This document shows positions 1-5,262 of a DNA stretch of 23,501 nt, in pieces. A program made the position numbers and the translations under genes. The stretch's first letter is position 1. Every line of letters begins with the position of its first letter. The notes beneath the pieces were generated by a model. That model was not told the DNA's origin, ran no database searches, and saw only the letters and a program-made list of their open reading frames with translations. Origin of the DNA: a virus. The stretch spans positions 12,579 through 36,079 of the IMG/VR virus record IMGVR_UViG_3300030101_004452. One strand, written 5' to 3'.

Positions 1-28
1 TTTATGCTAGCTTGTCTTATGCGTAGAG

Positions 29-86
29 AGCCCTACAGGGGAATCGAACCCCTACGCGCCTAAGCGCGGGTTCCCAAACTAGGGCT
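29..86 (-). other. tRNA-like element (T-arm plus acceptor-like stem)
   Basis: Read on the minus strand, positions 53-37 form a textbook T-arm: a 5-bp AGGGG/CCCCT stem closed by the canonical loop TTCGATT. Outside it, AGCCCTA (86-80) pairs perfectly with TAGGGCT (35-29), like an acceptor stem. Between them lie CGCGC-TTAG-GCGCG (68-55), which resembles a class II variable arm, and a short GGG/CCC pairing. There is no room for a normal D-arm plus anticodon arm, and no encoded CCA. An alternative fold uses CCAAA/TTTGG around a 7-base loop as an anticodon-like arm, which would make this the 3' half of a Leu/Ser-type tRNA. It could be a degenerate phage tRNA, an attP-like tRNA 3' fragment, or a structured 3' end of the leftward transcript. 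Confidence 0.45.
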
Positions 87-114
87 TTGGCTGTGTATTC
101 GTACGTGCTAGCGC

Positions 115-360
115 CTATACGAACGCGTCCGCTGGAAGTTGGCCGTTCTCGTCGAGAAGGCCTTGCAGACCGTCGGGCGCGCTCATCCATGCGTCCTCGA
201 TGGCTCTTCGCTTGTGTGAGTGTGCGTATGCGCTCGTAGGGAAATCACTCACGAACTCCTCCGCGTAAACGTCCAGAGCTTGTTGCTCTTCGCGGGTAGG
301 CACGTCTGTGTGTGCGGGTTCGATGCTTGTTACTTGTTCTTCGCGTAATATGCTTATCAT
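115..360 (-). CDS. Hypothetical 81-residue acidic protein, leftward
   Basis: I do not recognise the family. The product is 81 residues, hydrophilic and acidic at both ends, with a short basic patch (HKRR) in the middle and no membrane segment or signal peptide. The start is well supported: AAAGG lies about ten bases upstream of ATG, and a sigma70-like promoter and two inverted repeats precede it. It is the only convincing minus-strand gene in the window and is far richer in G+C than the structural genes. It points away from the late operon, so an early or regulatory role is possible, but this is inference from orientation and upstream signals only. The stop is followed within 30 bases by the tRNA-like structure. 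Confidence 0.7.
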   Translation of the reverse strand: MISILREEQVTSIEPAHTDVPTREEQQALDVYAEEFVSDFPTSAYAHSHKRRAIEDAWMSAPDGLQGLLDENGQLPADAFV

Positions 361-377
361 AGCTAGTTACCTTTCTT

Positions 378-397
378 CGCGTAGGACATCCTACGCG
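378..397 (-). promoter_or_regulatory. Perfect 9-bp inverted repeat in the leader of the leftward gene
   Basis: CGCGTAGGA (378-386) and TCCTACGCG (389-397) are exact reverse complements separated by two bases. The element lies in the 5' leader of the 81-residue gene, just upstream of its ribosome site. It could be a protein-binding palindrome or an RNA hairpin that modulates translation; the sequence alone cannot decide. Confidence 0.6.
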
Positions 398-418
398 TTT
401 GTTGTTATTAGTTAGTCA

Positions 419-446
419 CTCGGGATAGCCCCGTCAGCGACCCGAG
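419..446 (-). promoter_or_regulatory. Operator-like inverted repeat over the predicted transcription start
   Basis: CTCGGG (419-424) and CCCGAG (441-446) are exact 6-bp inverted arms with a 16-base gap. The right arm abuts the -10 element of the leftward promoter, so the repeat would cover the predicted start and first transcribed bases. That is a typical place for a repressor site, although a leader hairpin is equally possible. Confidence 0.4.
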
Positions 447-476
447 AATATACCCATGAAAACCTATGCAAGTCAA
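447..476 (-). promoter_or_regulatory. Sigma70-type promoter, leftward
   Basis: On the minus strand TTGACT (476-471) matches the -35 consensus at five of six bases and TATATT (452-447) matches the -10 at five of six, with an 18-base spacer. It directs transcription into the 81-residue gene, leaving a leader of about 80 bases. It begins immediately after the T-run of the leftward terminator. Confidence 0.65.
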
Positions 477-478
477 GG

Positions 479-503
479 AAAAAAAGCTTTACCGTCGGTA
501 AAG
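479..503 (-). terminator. Intrinsic terminator, leftward
   Basis: On the minus strand CTTTACC-GAC-GGTAAAG forms a perfect 7-bp stem with a 3-base loop (503-487), followed by C and seven T residues (485-479). This is a standard rho-independent terminator. It would stop a leftward transcript entering from the right, just before the next leftward promoter. Confidence 0.75.
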
Positions 504-520
504 GGAGGCAAAGCAATCCT

Positions 521-532
521 CTTACGCGTAAG
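521..532. repeat. 12-bp perfect palindrome with CGCG core
   Basis: CTTACGCGTAAG is its own reverse complement. It is one of four inverted repeats with a CGCG core or arm in the first 600 bases (others at 55-68, 378-397 and 572-584). Confidence 0.6.
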
Positions 533-571
533 GGAGCTAGCTTGGAGCCAAAAAAAATAATGATTGCCCGA

Positions 572-584
572 ACGCGAAACGCGT
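572..584. repeat. 5-bp inverted repeat with CGCG arms
   Basis: ACGCG (572-576), a three-base spacer, and CGCGT (580-584) form a perfect hairpin or dyad. It lies inside the possible leftward non-coding transcript. Confidence 0.5.
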
Positions 585-767
585 ACTCAACCAAATCCGA
601 CGAGCTAGCACCGAACGCGTAGGGGGTACTCGTATATATAGTACAAACCACAGATTTTTTGCACTATTTTAAAGTATCTAAAAAGCTTATTACATCAAAA
701 GGAATGGCTAGGCTATAAATATATATGCATGTATATCAATAACTTACAGACACACAATTATATTACA

Positions 768-833
768 TATAGCAAAGCCATAGCTTTGCCATAGCCTTGC
801 TATAGCTTTGCCATAGCTTAGCTATAGCCTTGC
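768..833. repeat. Six tandem 11-bp units (iteron-like)
   Basis: Units begin at 768, 779, 790, 801, 812 and 823. The last five fit YATAGCYTWGC; the first is TATAGCAAAGC, with its centre inverted. The 11-base period is about one helical turn, so bound proteins would lie on one DNA face. GCAAAGC (772-778) and GCTTTGC (783-789) also form a 7-bp hairpin with a 4-base loop, and GCTATAGC palindromes recur at unit junctions. Iterons, a repressor array or a recombination site are all possible. Confidence 0.7.
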
Positions 834-879
834 CATGCATATAGAAGTAGAAGTAGAAATATAAAGAAGAAGTATATAC

Positions 880-899
880 CTAAGGTTTACTAACCTTAG
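880..899. promoter_or_regulatory. 8-bp perfect inverted repeat, operator-like
   Basis: CTAAGGTT (880-887) and AACCTTAG (892-899) are exact reverse complements around a 4-base gap. No T-run follows on either strand, so it is not a typical terminator. It lies about 40 bases upstream of the rightward promoter candidate. Confidence 0.45.
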
Positions 900-936
900 A
901 TTTATACACAAAATACGCACTCAACCTTTTTTTTCT

Positions 937-965
937 TTTACCTACCATTATTTTGAGTTTATATT
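937..965 (+). promoter_or_regulatory. Candidate sigma70 promoter for the late operon
   Basis: TTTACC (937-942) matches the -35 consensus at four of six positions. After exactly 17 bases, TATATT (960-965) matches the -10 at five of six. The predicted start near 972 leaves a leader of about 50 bases before the first gene. The -10 is identical to that of the leftward promoter. In DNA this A+T-rich, chance matches are common. Confidence 0.35.
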
Positions 966-1021
966 AAGCCAAGTCAAAAATTATTTTTTGAAATTTTTTA
1001 ACAATCAAAGGAGAAATGCAT

Positions 1022-1225
1022 ATGGCATACGAGGTTAAGGACAATACTTTTTCAATTTTTCAAAATCAGAATAAAACAAATGATAGACAACCTGATTTTA
1101 CAGGTAGGGGAAAGTATAGAGGTGAAGAGATAAAGGTTGCTGGTTGGAAACAAACAGGTAAAAGTGGTACAGATTATATTTCTTTTAAAATAGAAAAAGA
1201 AGGCGAGTACGTTGCCAAAGTCTAG
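1022..1225 (+). CDS. Small DUF736-like protein
   Basis: A 67-residue protein, the first gene of the rightward block. The central phrase GWKQTGKSGTDYISFKIE matches the pattern of the DUF736-type small phage and bacterial proteins (a Trp-Lys-x-[TS]-x-x-G-x-x-Y-[LI]-S core in a beta-rich fold), and the N-terminal NQNKTNDRQPDFTGRGK fits phage members. The biochemical role of that family is not established. I chose ATG 1022 rather than the in-frame ATG at 1016 because the AAAGGAG site (1007-1013) is 8 bases from 1022 but only 2 from 1016. The stop overlaps the next gene by 14 bases. The assignment rests on motif memory, so it is moderate. Confidence 0.7.
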   Translation: MAYEVKDNTFSIFQNQNKTNDRQPDFTGRGKYRGEEIKVAGWKQTGKSGTDYISFKIEKEGEYVAKV

Positions 1226-1553
1226 GGTAGCAAAAAGAAAGTATAAAAGTCCTGCTTGGACAAGAAAAGCAGGCAAAAATCCAAAAGGCGGGTTAAATGC
1301 AAAAGGTAGAGCTAGTTATAAAAAAGCTACTGGCGGAACGTTAAAAGCTCCTGTTAAATCTGGTGATAATCCAAGACGTGCTAGTTTTTTAGCTAGAATG
1401 GGAAATATGCCAGGGCCAGAAAGAGATAGTAAAGGAAAGCCAACAAGACTCTTATTATCTTTAAAAGCTTGGGGTGCTAGTTCAAAAGCTGATGCTAGGT
1501 CAAAAGCAAAAAACATAAGTAAAAGATTAAAATCAAAAAAGAAAAGGAGATAA
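1212..1553 (+). CDS. Basic small phage protein with conserved PRRASFLARM motif
   Basis: A 113-residue, strongly basic protein. The middle carries GGLNAKGRASYKKATGG followed by DNPRRASFLARMGNMPGPE, a pattern I associate with a family of small basic proteins common in marine phages (possibly DUF6321-like; name uncertain). The C-terminus is almost pure Lys/Arg/Ser. No function is known to me; nucleic-acid binding is plausible from charge. The start is TTG inside the end of the preceding gene: no ATG or GTG lies before the conserved part, and starting there gives MPKSRVAKRKYKSP, the expected N-terminus. The 14-base overlap suggests translational coupling. The next gene begins one base after its stop. 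Confidence 0.75.
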   Translation: MPKSRVAKRKYKSPAWTRKAGKNPKGGLNAKGRASYKKATGGTLKAPVKSGDNPRRASFLARMGNMPGPERDSKGKPTRLLLSLKAWGASSKADARSKAKNISKRLKSKKKRR

Positions 1554-1554
1554 A

Positions 1555-1665
1555 ATGCCAAAAGGAAAAGGAACATATGGTTCAAAAGTAGGAAGACCTT
1601 CTAATAAAAAAAAGAAGGTAAAAAAAAGTAAAAAAAAGATGAAAAAGGTTAGTCGTGGCTACTAA
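1555..1665 (+). CDS. Tiny Lys-rich protein, 36 residues
   Basis: The frame reads MPKGKGTYGSKVGRPSNK and ends in a Lys-rich run and SRGY. Sixteen of 36 residues are Lys or Arg and none is acidic. It has a good ribosome site (AAAAGGAG about 7 bases upstream) and starts one base after the preceding stop, which argues that it is translated. Short proteins opening with MPKGKGTYG are a familiar sight beside phage structural genes, but I know of no function. Its end overlaps the next gene by 11 bases. Confidence 0.65.
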   Translation: MPKGKGTYGSKVGRPSNKKKKVKKSKKKMKKVSRGY

Positions 1666-1834
1666 AATAAAAGGCGTAAATGTTGATTCTTTAAATAAAA
1701 GACAAATAGGAGCTATGAAAAAGCATGCAAAACATCATACTATTAAACATATAAAAAGTATGGTCGCATCTATGAAACGCGGTAAAACATTTACTCAATC
1801 TCATGCTATTGCAATGAAAAAAGTAGGTAAATAA
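1655..1834 (+). CDS. Small basic His/Lys-rich protein, 59 residues
   Basis: The frame opens at GTG 1655 inside the end of the preceding gene. It encodes 59 residues with the phrase MKKHAKHHTIKHIKSMVAS, then MKRGKTFTQSHAIAMKKVGK. That KHSKHH...M...M..GK[TS]F..[SA]H pattern recurs in small proteins of many tailed phages, usually annotated hypothetical. It is very basic and probably helical. An 11-base overlap upstream and a 7-base gap downstream place it in the same operon. Nucleic-acid binding or a minor virion role is possible but unproven. Confidence 0.65.
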   Translation: MATKIKGVNVDSLNKRQIGAMKKHAKHHTIKHIKSMVASMKRGKTFTQSHAIAMKKVGK

Positions 1835-1841
1835 TAAAAAA

Positions 1842-2237
1842 ATGGCAAGTAAAACCGCTACAAAAAGAGACCCACAAAAATGGGCTAGAGCTAAAGCTAG
1901 AGCAAAAGCTAAAATGGGTGGAAAACATTCTGCAAGAGCTATGCAATTAGCTGTTAAATACTACAAAGATATGGGCGGAACATATTCTGGCAAGAAATCA
2001 TCTAGCAATAGCCTAAAAAAGTGGGGTAAACAAAAATGGGGATATGTATCAAAAGGAGACTCTAAAAAGTCAAAAGCTAAACGCGGTAGATATTTACCAG
2101 AGTCTGTAAGAAAAAGTTTATCCCCATCTGAAAAATCTTCTACAAACAGAGCTAAAAGAAAAGCTAGTGCAAGTGGAAAGCCTTCAGCTAAATATAGCAA
2201 GAGAATAAGAAGGAAAGTTCGCCGAGCTACCCGATGA
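1842..2237 (+). CDS. DUF5872-like basic protein
   Basis: A 131-residue protein rich in Lys, Arg, Ala and Ser. The features that suggest a DUF5872-type family are, in order: KWARAKARAKAKMGGKHSAR, AMQLAVKYYKDMGG, SNSLKKWGKQKWG, and RYLPESVRKSLSPSEK. The last 25 residues are protamine-like (KYSKRIRRKVRRATR). The family occurs in phages and giant viruses; its role is unknown to me. There is no strong ribosome site, so coupling to the upstream gene is likely. Its stop overlaps the terminase small subunit start as ATGA. The very basic tail may bind DNA or RNA, which is inference from composition. Confidence 0.75.
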   Translation: MASKTATKRDPQKWARAKARAKAKMGGKHSARAMQLAVKYYKDMGGTYSGKKSSSNSLKKWGKQKWGYVSKGDSKKSKAKRGRYLPESVRKSLSPSEKSSTNRAKRKASASGKPSAKYSKRIRRKVRRATR

Positions 2238-3046
2238 AAGTCAAATGCCGAGGTGTCGAATTTGATGTCTTAACAATTGATGAAGCTAGGAAAAAAAAGA
2301 TTACGCCTGTAAATAATTGGAAAGACGCAAAAGAAGGAGAATGGATACAAACATTTGATGGTAAAATTCTTCAATGTACAGGTAGAAGAATAGAAAACCC
2401 TTCTAATACAAAAAAGAAATATACTTTTATAAGAACAGGGTACGGCGAACGCGGTACTCATAAAAAACATTACTATGCTCAAAAGCAAAAAGACTACGAT
2501 AGAGATAGTTATTACTTTGGCAAAGAATTAGTTAAAGATGTTAAGCCTACAGTTAAGCAGAGAACGTTTGTTGATTTTTTATTTTTAAATGGGATTACAA
2601 ATAAACTAGGTATGTGGAATGCTGAGTCTATAATTTTAGCGTATCAATCTGTTTATAAAGATAATAATCCAGACCAAGCCTTACGAAGAGGCTTAACAAT
2701 ACTTAAAAGAAAACATATAAGGGAATATATTGCAATGAATATGAGAGATAAACTAAGCGCAATGGGTTTAGACGATGATTATGTAGCAAGTAAGTACAGA
2801 GATATGATTGAAAATTCAGAAACACCTCATGCAACCAAGTTGAACGCCTTGAACAGAGTAAGTGATATGCTAGGTCACATGGTAAAAGAAAAGAAGGAAG
2901 AACACATAGAAGGTGTGTTCGCTCTTTCTGATGGAGATGTTAAAAAATTAGCATCTGTAAGACAAAAAATAGCAGAGACAACATATGGCCCTAAAAAAAG
3001 AAGTAAAAACCAAAGGCTACACGAGTCAGCCTCGGTTAAAGAGTAA
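2234..3046 (+). CDS. Terminase small subunit (putative)
   Basis: A 270-residue protein just upstream of the large terminase. Residues about 105-215 read as a small-terminase core: VKQRTFVDFLFLNG...NAESIILAYQSVY (helix-turn-helix-like recognition segment), then a predicted helical segment with RKHIREYIAMNMRDKL, and HATKLNALNRVSDMLGHM, which resembles the Terminase_2 pattern of alternating helices. In the family this subunit binds the packaging site and regulates the large subunit. The N-terminal 100 residues (beta-rich, DGKILQCTGRRIE) are not typical and may be a separate domain. The start overlaps the previous stop by four bases. The last 62 bases are also coding in the +1 frame. The call relies on pattern and position. 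Confidence 0.7.
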   Translation: MKVKCRGVEFDVLTIDEARKKKITPVNNWKDAKEGEWIQTFDGKILQCTGRRIENPSNTKKKYTFIRTGYGERGTHKKHYYAQKQKDYDRDSYYFGKELVKDVKPTVKQRTFVDFLFLNGITNKLGMWNAESIILAYQSVYKDNNPDQALRRGLTILKRKHIREYIAMNMRDKLSAMGLDDDYVASKYRDMIENSETPHATKLNALNRVSDMLGHMVKEKKEEHIEGVFALSDGDVKKLASVRQKIAETTYGPKKRSKNQRLHESASVKE

Positions 3047-3191
3047 AGAAGTAGACACTACTCAACCTGCGGTAATAAATATCAATGATGAAATTTTTAC
3101 TATTGATGGCTCTGTCGCTAAGTATATATTAAGTTTACTAGAACAAATTGATATAATGGAATCAATGTTTGGAGATTATGGCGAAAGTTAA
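2985..3191 (+). CDS. Small protein bridging the terminase genes, 68 residues
   Basis: The frame starts 62 bases before the end of the small terminase gene and ends 14 bases inside the large terminase gene. The N-terminal third is basic (KKEVKTKGYTSQPRLKSK). The rest is acidic and hydrophobic: a PAVININDEIFTIDGSVAKY beta-turn segment, then a probable amphipathic helix YILSLLEQIDIMESMF. Short proteins with an 'INDE.F.[IV]DG..A..IL..L.QI' plan occur between terminase genes of other phages, usually unannotated. There is no strong ribosome site, so coupling is likely. Function is unknown; a terminase or portal accessory role is only suggested by position. Confidence 0.6.
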   Translation: MALKKEVKTKGYTSQPRLKSKEVDTTQPAVININDEIFTIDGSVAKYILSLLEQIDIMESMFGDYGES

Positions 3192-4845
3192 TAAAAATAT
3201 TAAACATTTGTCTGATAAAGAAAGATTACAAATGCTAAAATCTATGTATTTAGATATTTTTACGTTTGCAGAGGTATTATTCGGCGACCCAGAAAATTCA
3301 ATGCATTATCATTGTCGCTCCAAATCGCCCGATTTTCATAGGGAAATTGCAAAAACCTTAATAGATATGCATGCTGGCGATAAACTAGCCGTAGTAGCGC
3401 CAAGAGACCACGCAAAATCAACATTTATTAACCTTATTTACCCTTTACATAGAATTTTATTTGGAGAAGAGCGTTTTTTACTTCTTATTTCAGAATCTGA
3501 AATGCAATCTAAGTATAATTTAGAAGCAATAGGCAATGAAATAGAATTTAATCCTAAACTTAAATATTTTTTTGGAGATAGACGTGGCCCGATTTGGGGT
3601 AAAGAAGAAAAAGAAATAATTGGCGGGTATGATAAGAATGGAAAATCAAATATTATGTGTAAATGCCTTATTCGTGGTACAGGTCAAAAAGTAAGAGGTT
3701 TAAAATATGGCGCATATAGACCAACTTTAACAATAATTGATGATGGAGAGGGTGAAGCAAATAGTACTACCCCTACAGCTAGAGATAAATTTCGGCGTTG
3801 GTTAAATGGTGCAGTAATTCCTGGGTCTGGTGACGCTAAACTTGTATTTATAGGAACTATAGTAGATACAGATTCGTATCTTAATAGAATAGCAGGGCCA
3901 TTATCATATGATAAGCATGGTAAATATAAGGTCAAGGGTTGGAGGTCACTATTTTTTCAAGCCATACCTCAACACCTTCCTAAAGGTAGATTTGGAACTT
4001 CTGGAAATGAATTTTTAGATAAAAAAGGAAATGTAAAAGTTTTATGGCCAGAACGAAGACCATATAATTGGTTAATATCTGAAAGAGATAGATTGCAATC
4101 AGAAGGGGATATAGGTTATTTTTATCAAGAGTATCAAAATATACCGTTAGATGATAGTTTTAGAGTATTTAAAGAAAAAGATATGCGATATTGGGATGGT
4201 AGGTATATATACGAAGATGGTCAAAGTTTTATTTTGAGAACGGATGATGGTAGAAGAAATAAATTACCTGTGAATACATTTATGGGGGTTGACCCTGCGT
4301 CTAGTGAAAATGTAAAAGCAGATTACACAGTAGCTATGGTAATAGCTGTAGATAAAGAATATAATATTTATATATTAGATTATTTTAGAGGTCAAGTTTC
4401 TCCAATGGATGGTGCTGATAAATTATTTGAGCTAGCAGACCAATATCATCCAAAAGATATTAAGATTGAGGAAACTGGTCATGTCATGTTGGCAGATTAC
4501 GTAAGAAGACATTCAAAAGAAACAGGAAGATTTTATAATATTAATACCAGAAAAGCTATTAAAGCAAAATATTATAGAATAAAACAAATGCAACCTTATT
4601 TTGCATCTCATGCAGTATTTTTAAAAGATGAGCATTCTGAGTTAGAGTCAGAATTATTGAACTTTAAAGAACATGGAACGTTTAAGAAGGATACTTTAGA
4701 TGCGCTAAGATGGGCAATAGACGATGTATGGGTTCCGAATGTATCTCAAAATAAATTAGGAGAATGGGTTGCTCCAGACCCAATTATGCAAGTTGATTGG
4801 GAAACAGGGCAAGTATTTAATCCTTCTGATTTTGTTGAAGCCTAA
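3178..4845 (+). CDS. terL: Terminase large subunit (packaging ATPase/nuclease)
   Basis: A 555-residue ATP-driven DNA packaging motor with a headful or site-cutting nuclease. Counting from ATG 3178: the Walker A-like loop is APRDHAKST (74-82), Walker B is LTIIDD (184-189) followed by acidic residues, and the coupling motif is VFIGT (223-227). The RNase H-fold nuclease begins at MGVDPA with Asp372, continues with KIEE (about 429-432), and ends with the DALRWAIDD helix that supplies the last acidic residues. All parts appear intact. I prefer ATG 3178, three bases after GGAG, over the in-frame TTG 3169. The end shares one base with the next start (TAATG). Confidence 0.95.
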   Translation: MAKVNKNIKHLSDKERLQMLKSMYLDIFTFAEVLFGDPENSMHYHCRSKSPDFHREIAKTLIDMHAGDKLAVVAPRDHAKSTFINLIYPLHRILFGEERFLLLISESEMQSKYNLEAIGNEIEFNPKLKYFFGDRRGPIWGKEEKEIIGGYDKNGKSNIMCKCLIRGTGQKVRGLKYGAYRPTLTIIDDGEGEANSTTPTARDKFRRWLNGAVIPGSGDAKLVFIGTIVDTDSYLNRIAGPLSYDKHGKYKVKGWRSLFFQAIPQHLPKGRFGTSGNEFLDKKGNVKVLWPERRPYNWLISERDRLQSEGDIGYFYQEYQNIPLDDSFRVFKEKDMRYWDGRYIYEDGQSFILRTDDGRRNKLPVNTFMGVDPASSENVKADYTVAMVIAVDKEYNIYILDYFRGQVSPMDGADKLFELADQYHPKDIKIEETGHVMLADYVRRHSKETGRFYNINTRKAIKAKYYRIKQMQPYFASHAVFLKDEHSELESELLNFKEHGTFKKDTLDALRWAIDDVWVPNVSQNKLGEWVAPDPIMQVDWETGQVFNPSDFVEA

Positions 4846-5225
4846 TGGGAAACTTTGATATTGATTTAGACTTTGGTAAAGTTTATGAAGAGAAGATAAG
4901 AGAACTTTTTGAAGGAGATGGCTCTATAGAAGTAAAAACAGAAAGAGATATATGGGCTGATACAGGTAATGTTGCTATTGAAATAAAATCTAGGGGTAAG
5001 CCTTCTGGTATATCTACAACAGAAGCGAAATGGTGGATTCATAATTTTACTATAGAAGGTGATATGAAGTTTTCTATGATATTTAAAGTTGATAAACTTA
5101 GAAAAGCAATAAAGCATATGTATGCTAATGAACTTGCTAGCATAGTAACAGGCGGAGATAATAATACAAGCGAGCTTGTTTTAGCGCCAATAAGTACATT
5201 AATTTTGTTAAATAAAAAATTTTGA
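4845..5225 (+). CDS. PD-(D/E)XK nuclease superfamily protein
   Basis: A 126-residue protein starting in the TAA of the large terminase. It has a compact PD-(D/E)XK layout: Glu15 in the first helix (VYEEKI), Asp35 (KTERDIW), then Glu46-x-Lys48 in the strand VAIEIKSRG, followed by GKPSGISTTEAKWW. The Asp-to-Glu-x-Lys spacing resembles that of T7 endonuclease I, and TTGN-x-x-IE-x-x-SRGKPSGI is a motif of small phage nucleases. Its place next to the terminase suggests a role in resolving branched DNA before packaging, or in end processing; this is inference. The last 30 residues are hydrophobic and end in a short basic tail. Confidence 0.8.
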   Translation: MGNFDIDLDFGKVYEEKIRELFEGDGSIEVKTERDIWADTGNVAIEIKSRGKPSGISTTEAKWWIHNFTIEGDMKFSMIFKVDKLRKAIKHMYANELASIVTGGDNNTSELVLAPISTLILLNKKF

Positions 5226-5262
5226 TTAATATATTATATATTGTATTATTAAATGAAGTTTT

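Larger units (their letters stand above)
479..640 (-). ncRNA. Possible leftward non-coding transcript ending at the terminator
   Basis: A terminator needs a transcript, yet no convincing minus-strand gene lies to its right within the window. The 137 bases upstream of the hairpin on that strand can form several stems: ACGCG/CGCGT, CTTACGCGTAAG, and a longer-range GCAATC/GATTGC pairing. The only open frame here starts with GTG, has no ribosome site and reads through both terminator and promoter, so coding is unlikely. I found only weak -10-like sequence (TATATA, about 634-641) for a promoter, so the 5' end is unknown. Confidence 0.25.
641..1015. other. A+T-rich divergence region without genes
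   Basis: No credible open frame is present on either strand. The stretch is abruptly richer in A+T than positions 1-640. It contains six 11-bp tandem units (768-833), a purine-rich GAAGTA-repeated stretch (about 843-874), an 8-bp inverted repeat (880-899), a T-run (about 927-939) and a rightward promoter candidate (937-965). It separates leftward from rightward transcription, so it is a reasonable place for a control region or replication origin, but no origin protein site is identifiable. Confidence 0.6.

Noticed and set aside
29-86. Complete functional tRNA gene
   Set aside because: Only T-arm and acceptor-like stems are convincing; the length cannot hold D and anticodon arms, and the alternative fold lacks a matching 5' acceptor strand and a T at loop position 33.
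412-651. 79-residue minus-strand open frame
   Set aside because: It starts with GTG, has no ribosome site, reads through a clear terminator and the promoter of the next gene, and has protein composition unlike a real gene.
768-833. CRISPR array
   Set aside because: The repeats are 11 bases long and directly adjacent, with no spacers and no cas genes.
975-990. A/T-only hairpin as a terminator before the first late gene
   Set aside because: The stem has only one G-C pair and would be unstable; it lies in the leader of the rightward promoter candidate.
3684-3935. 83-residue minus-strand frame within the large terminase
   Set aside because: It is antisense to the conserved ATPase region, which explains the absence of stops.
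5222-5249. Promoter for the portal gene (TTGATT, 16 bases, TATTAT)
   Set aside because: The predicted transcript would begin only a few bases before the ATG, leaving no room for a ribosome site; chance matches are common in this A+T-rich gap.
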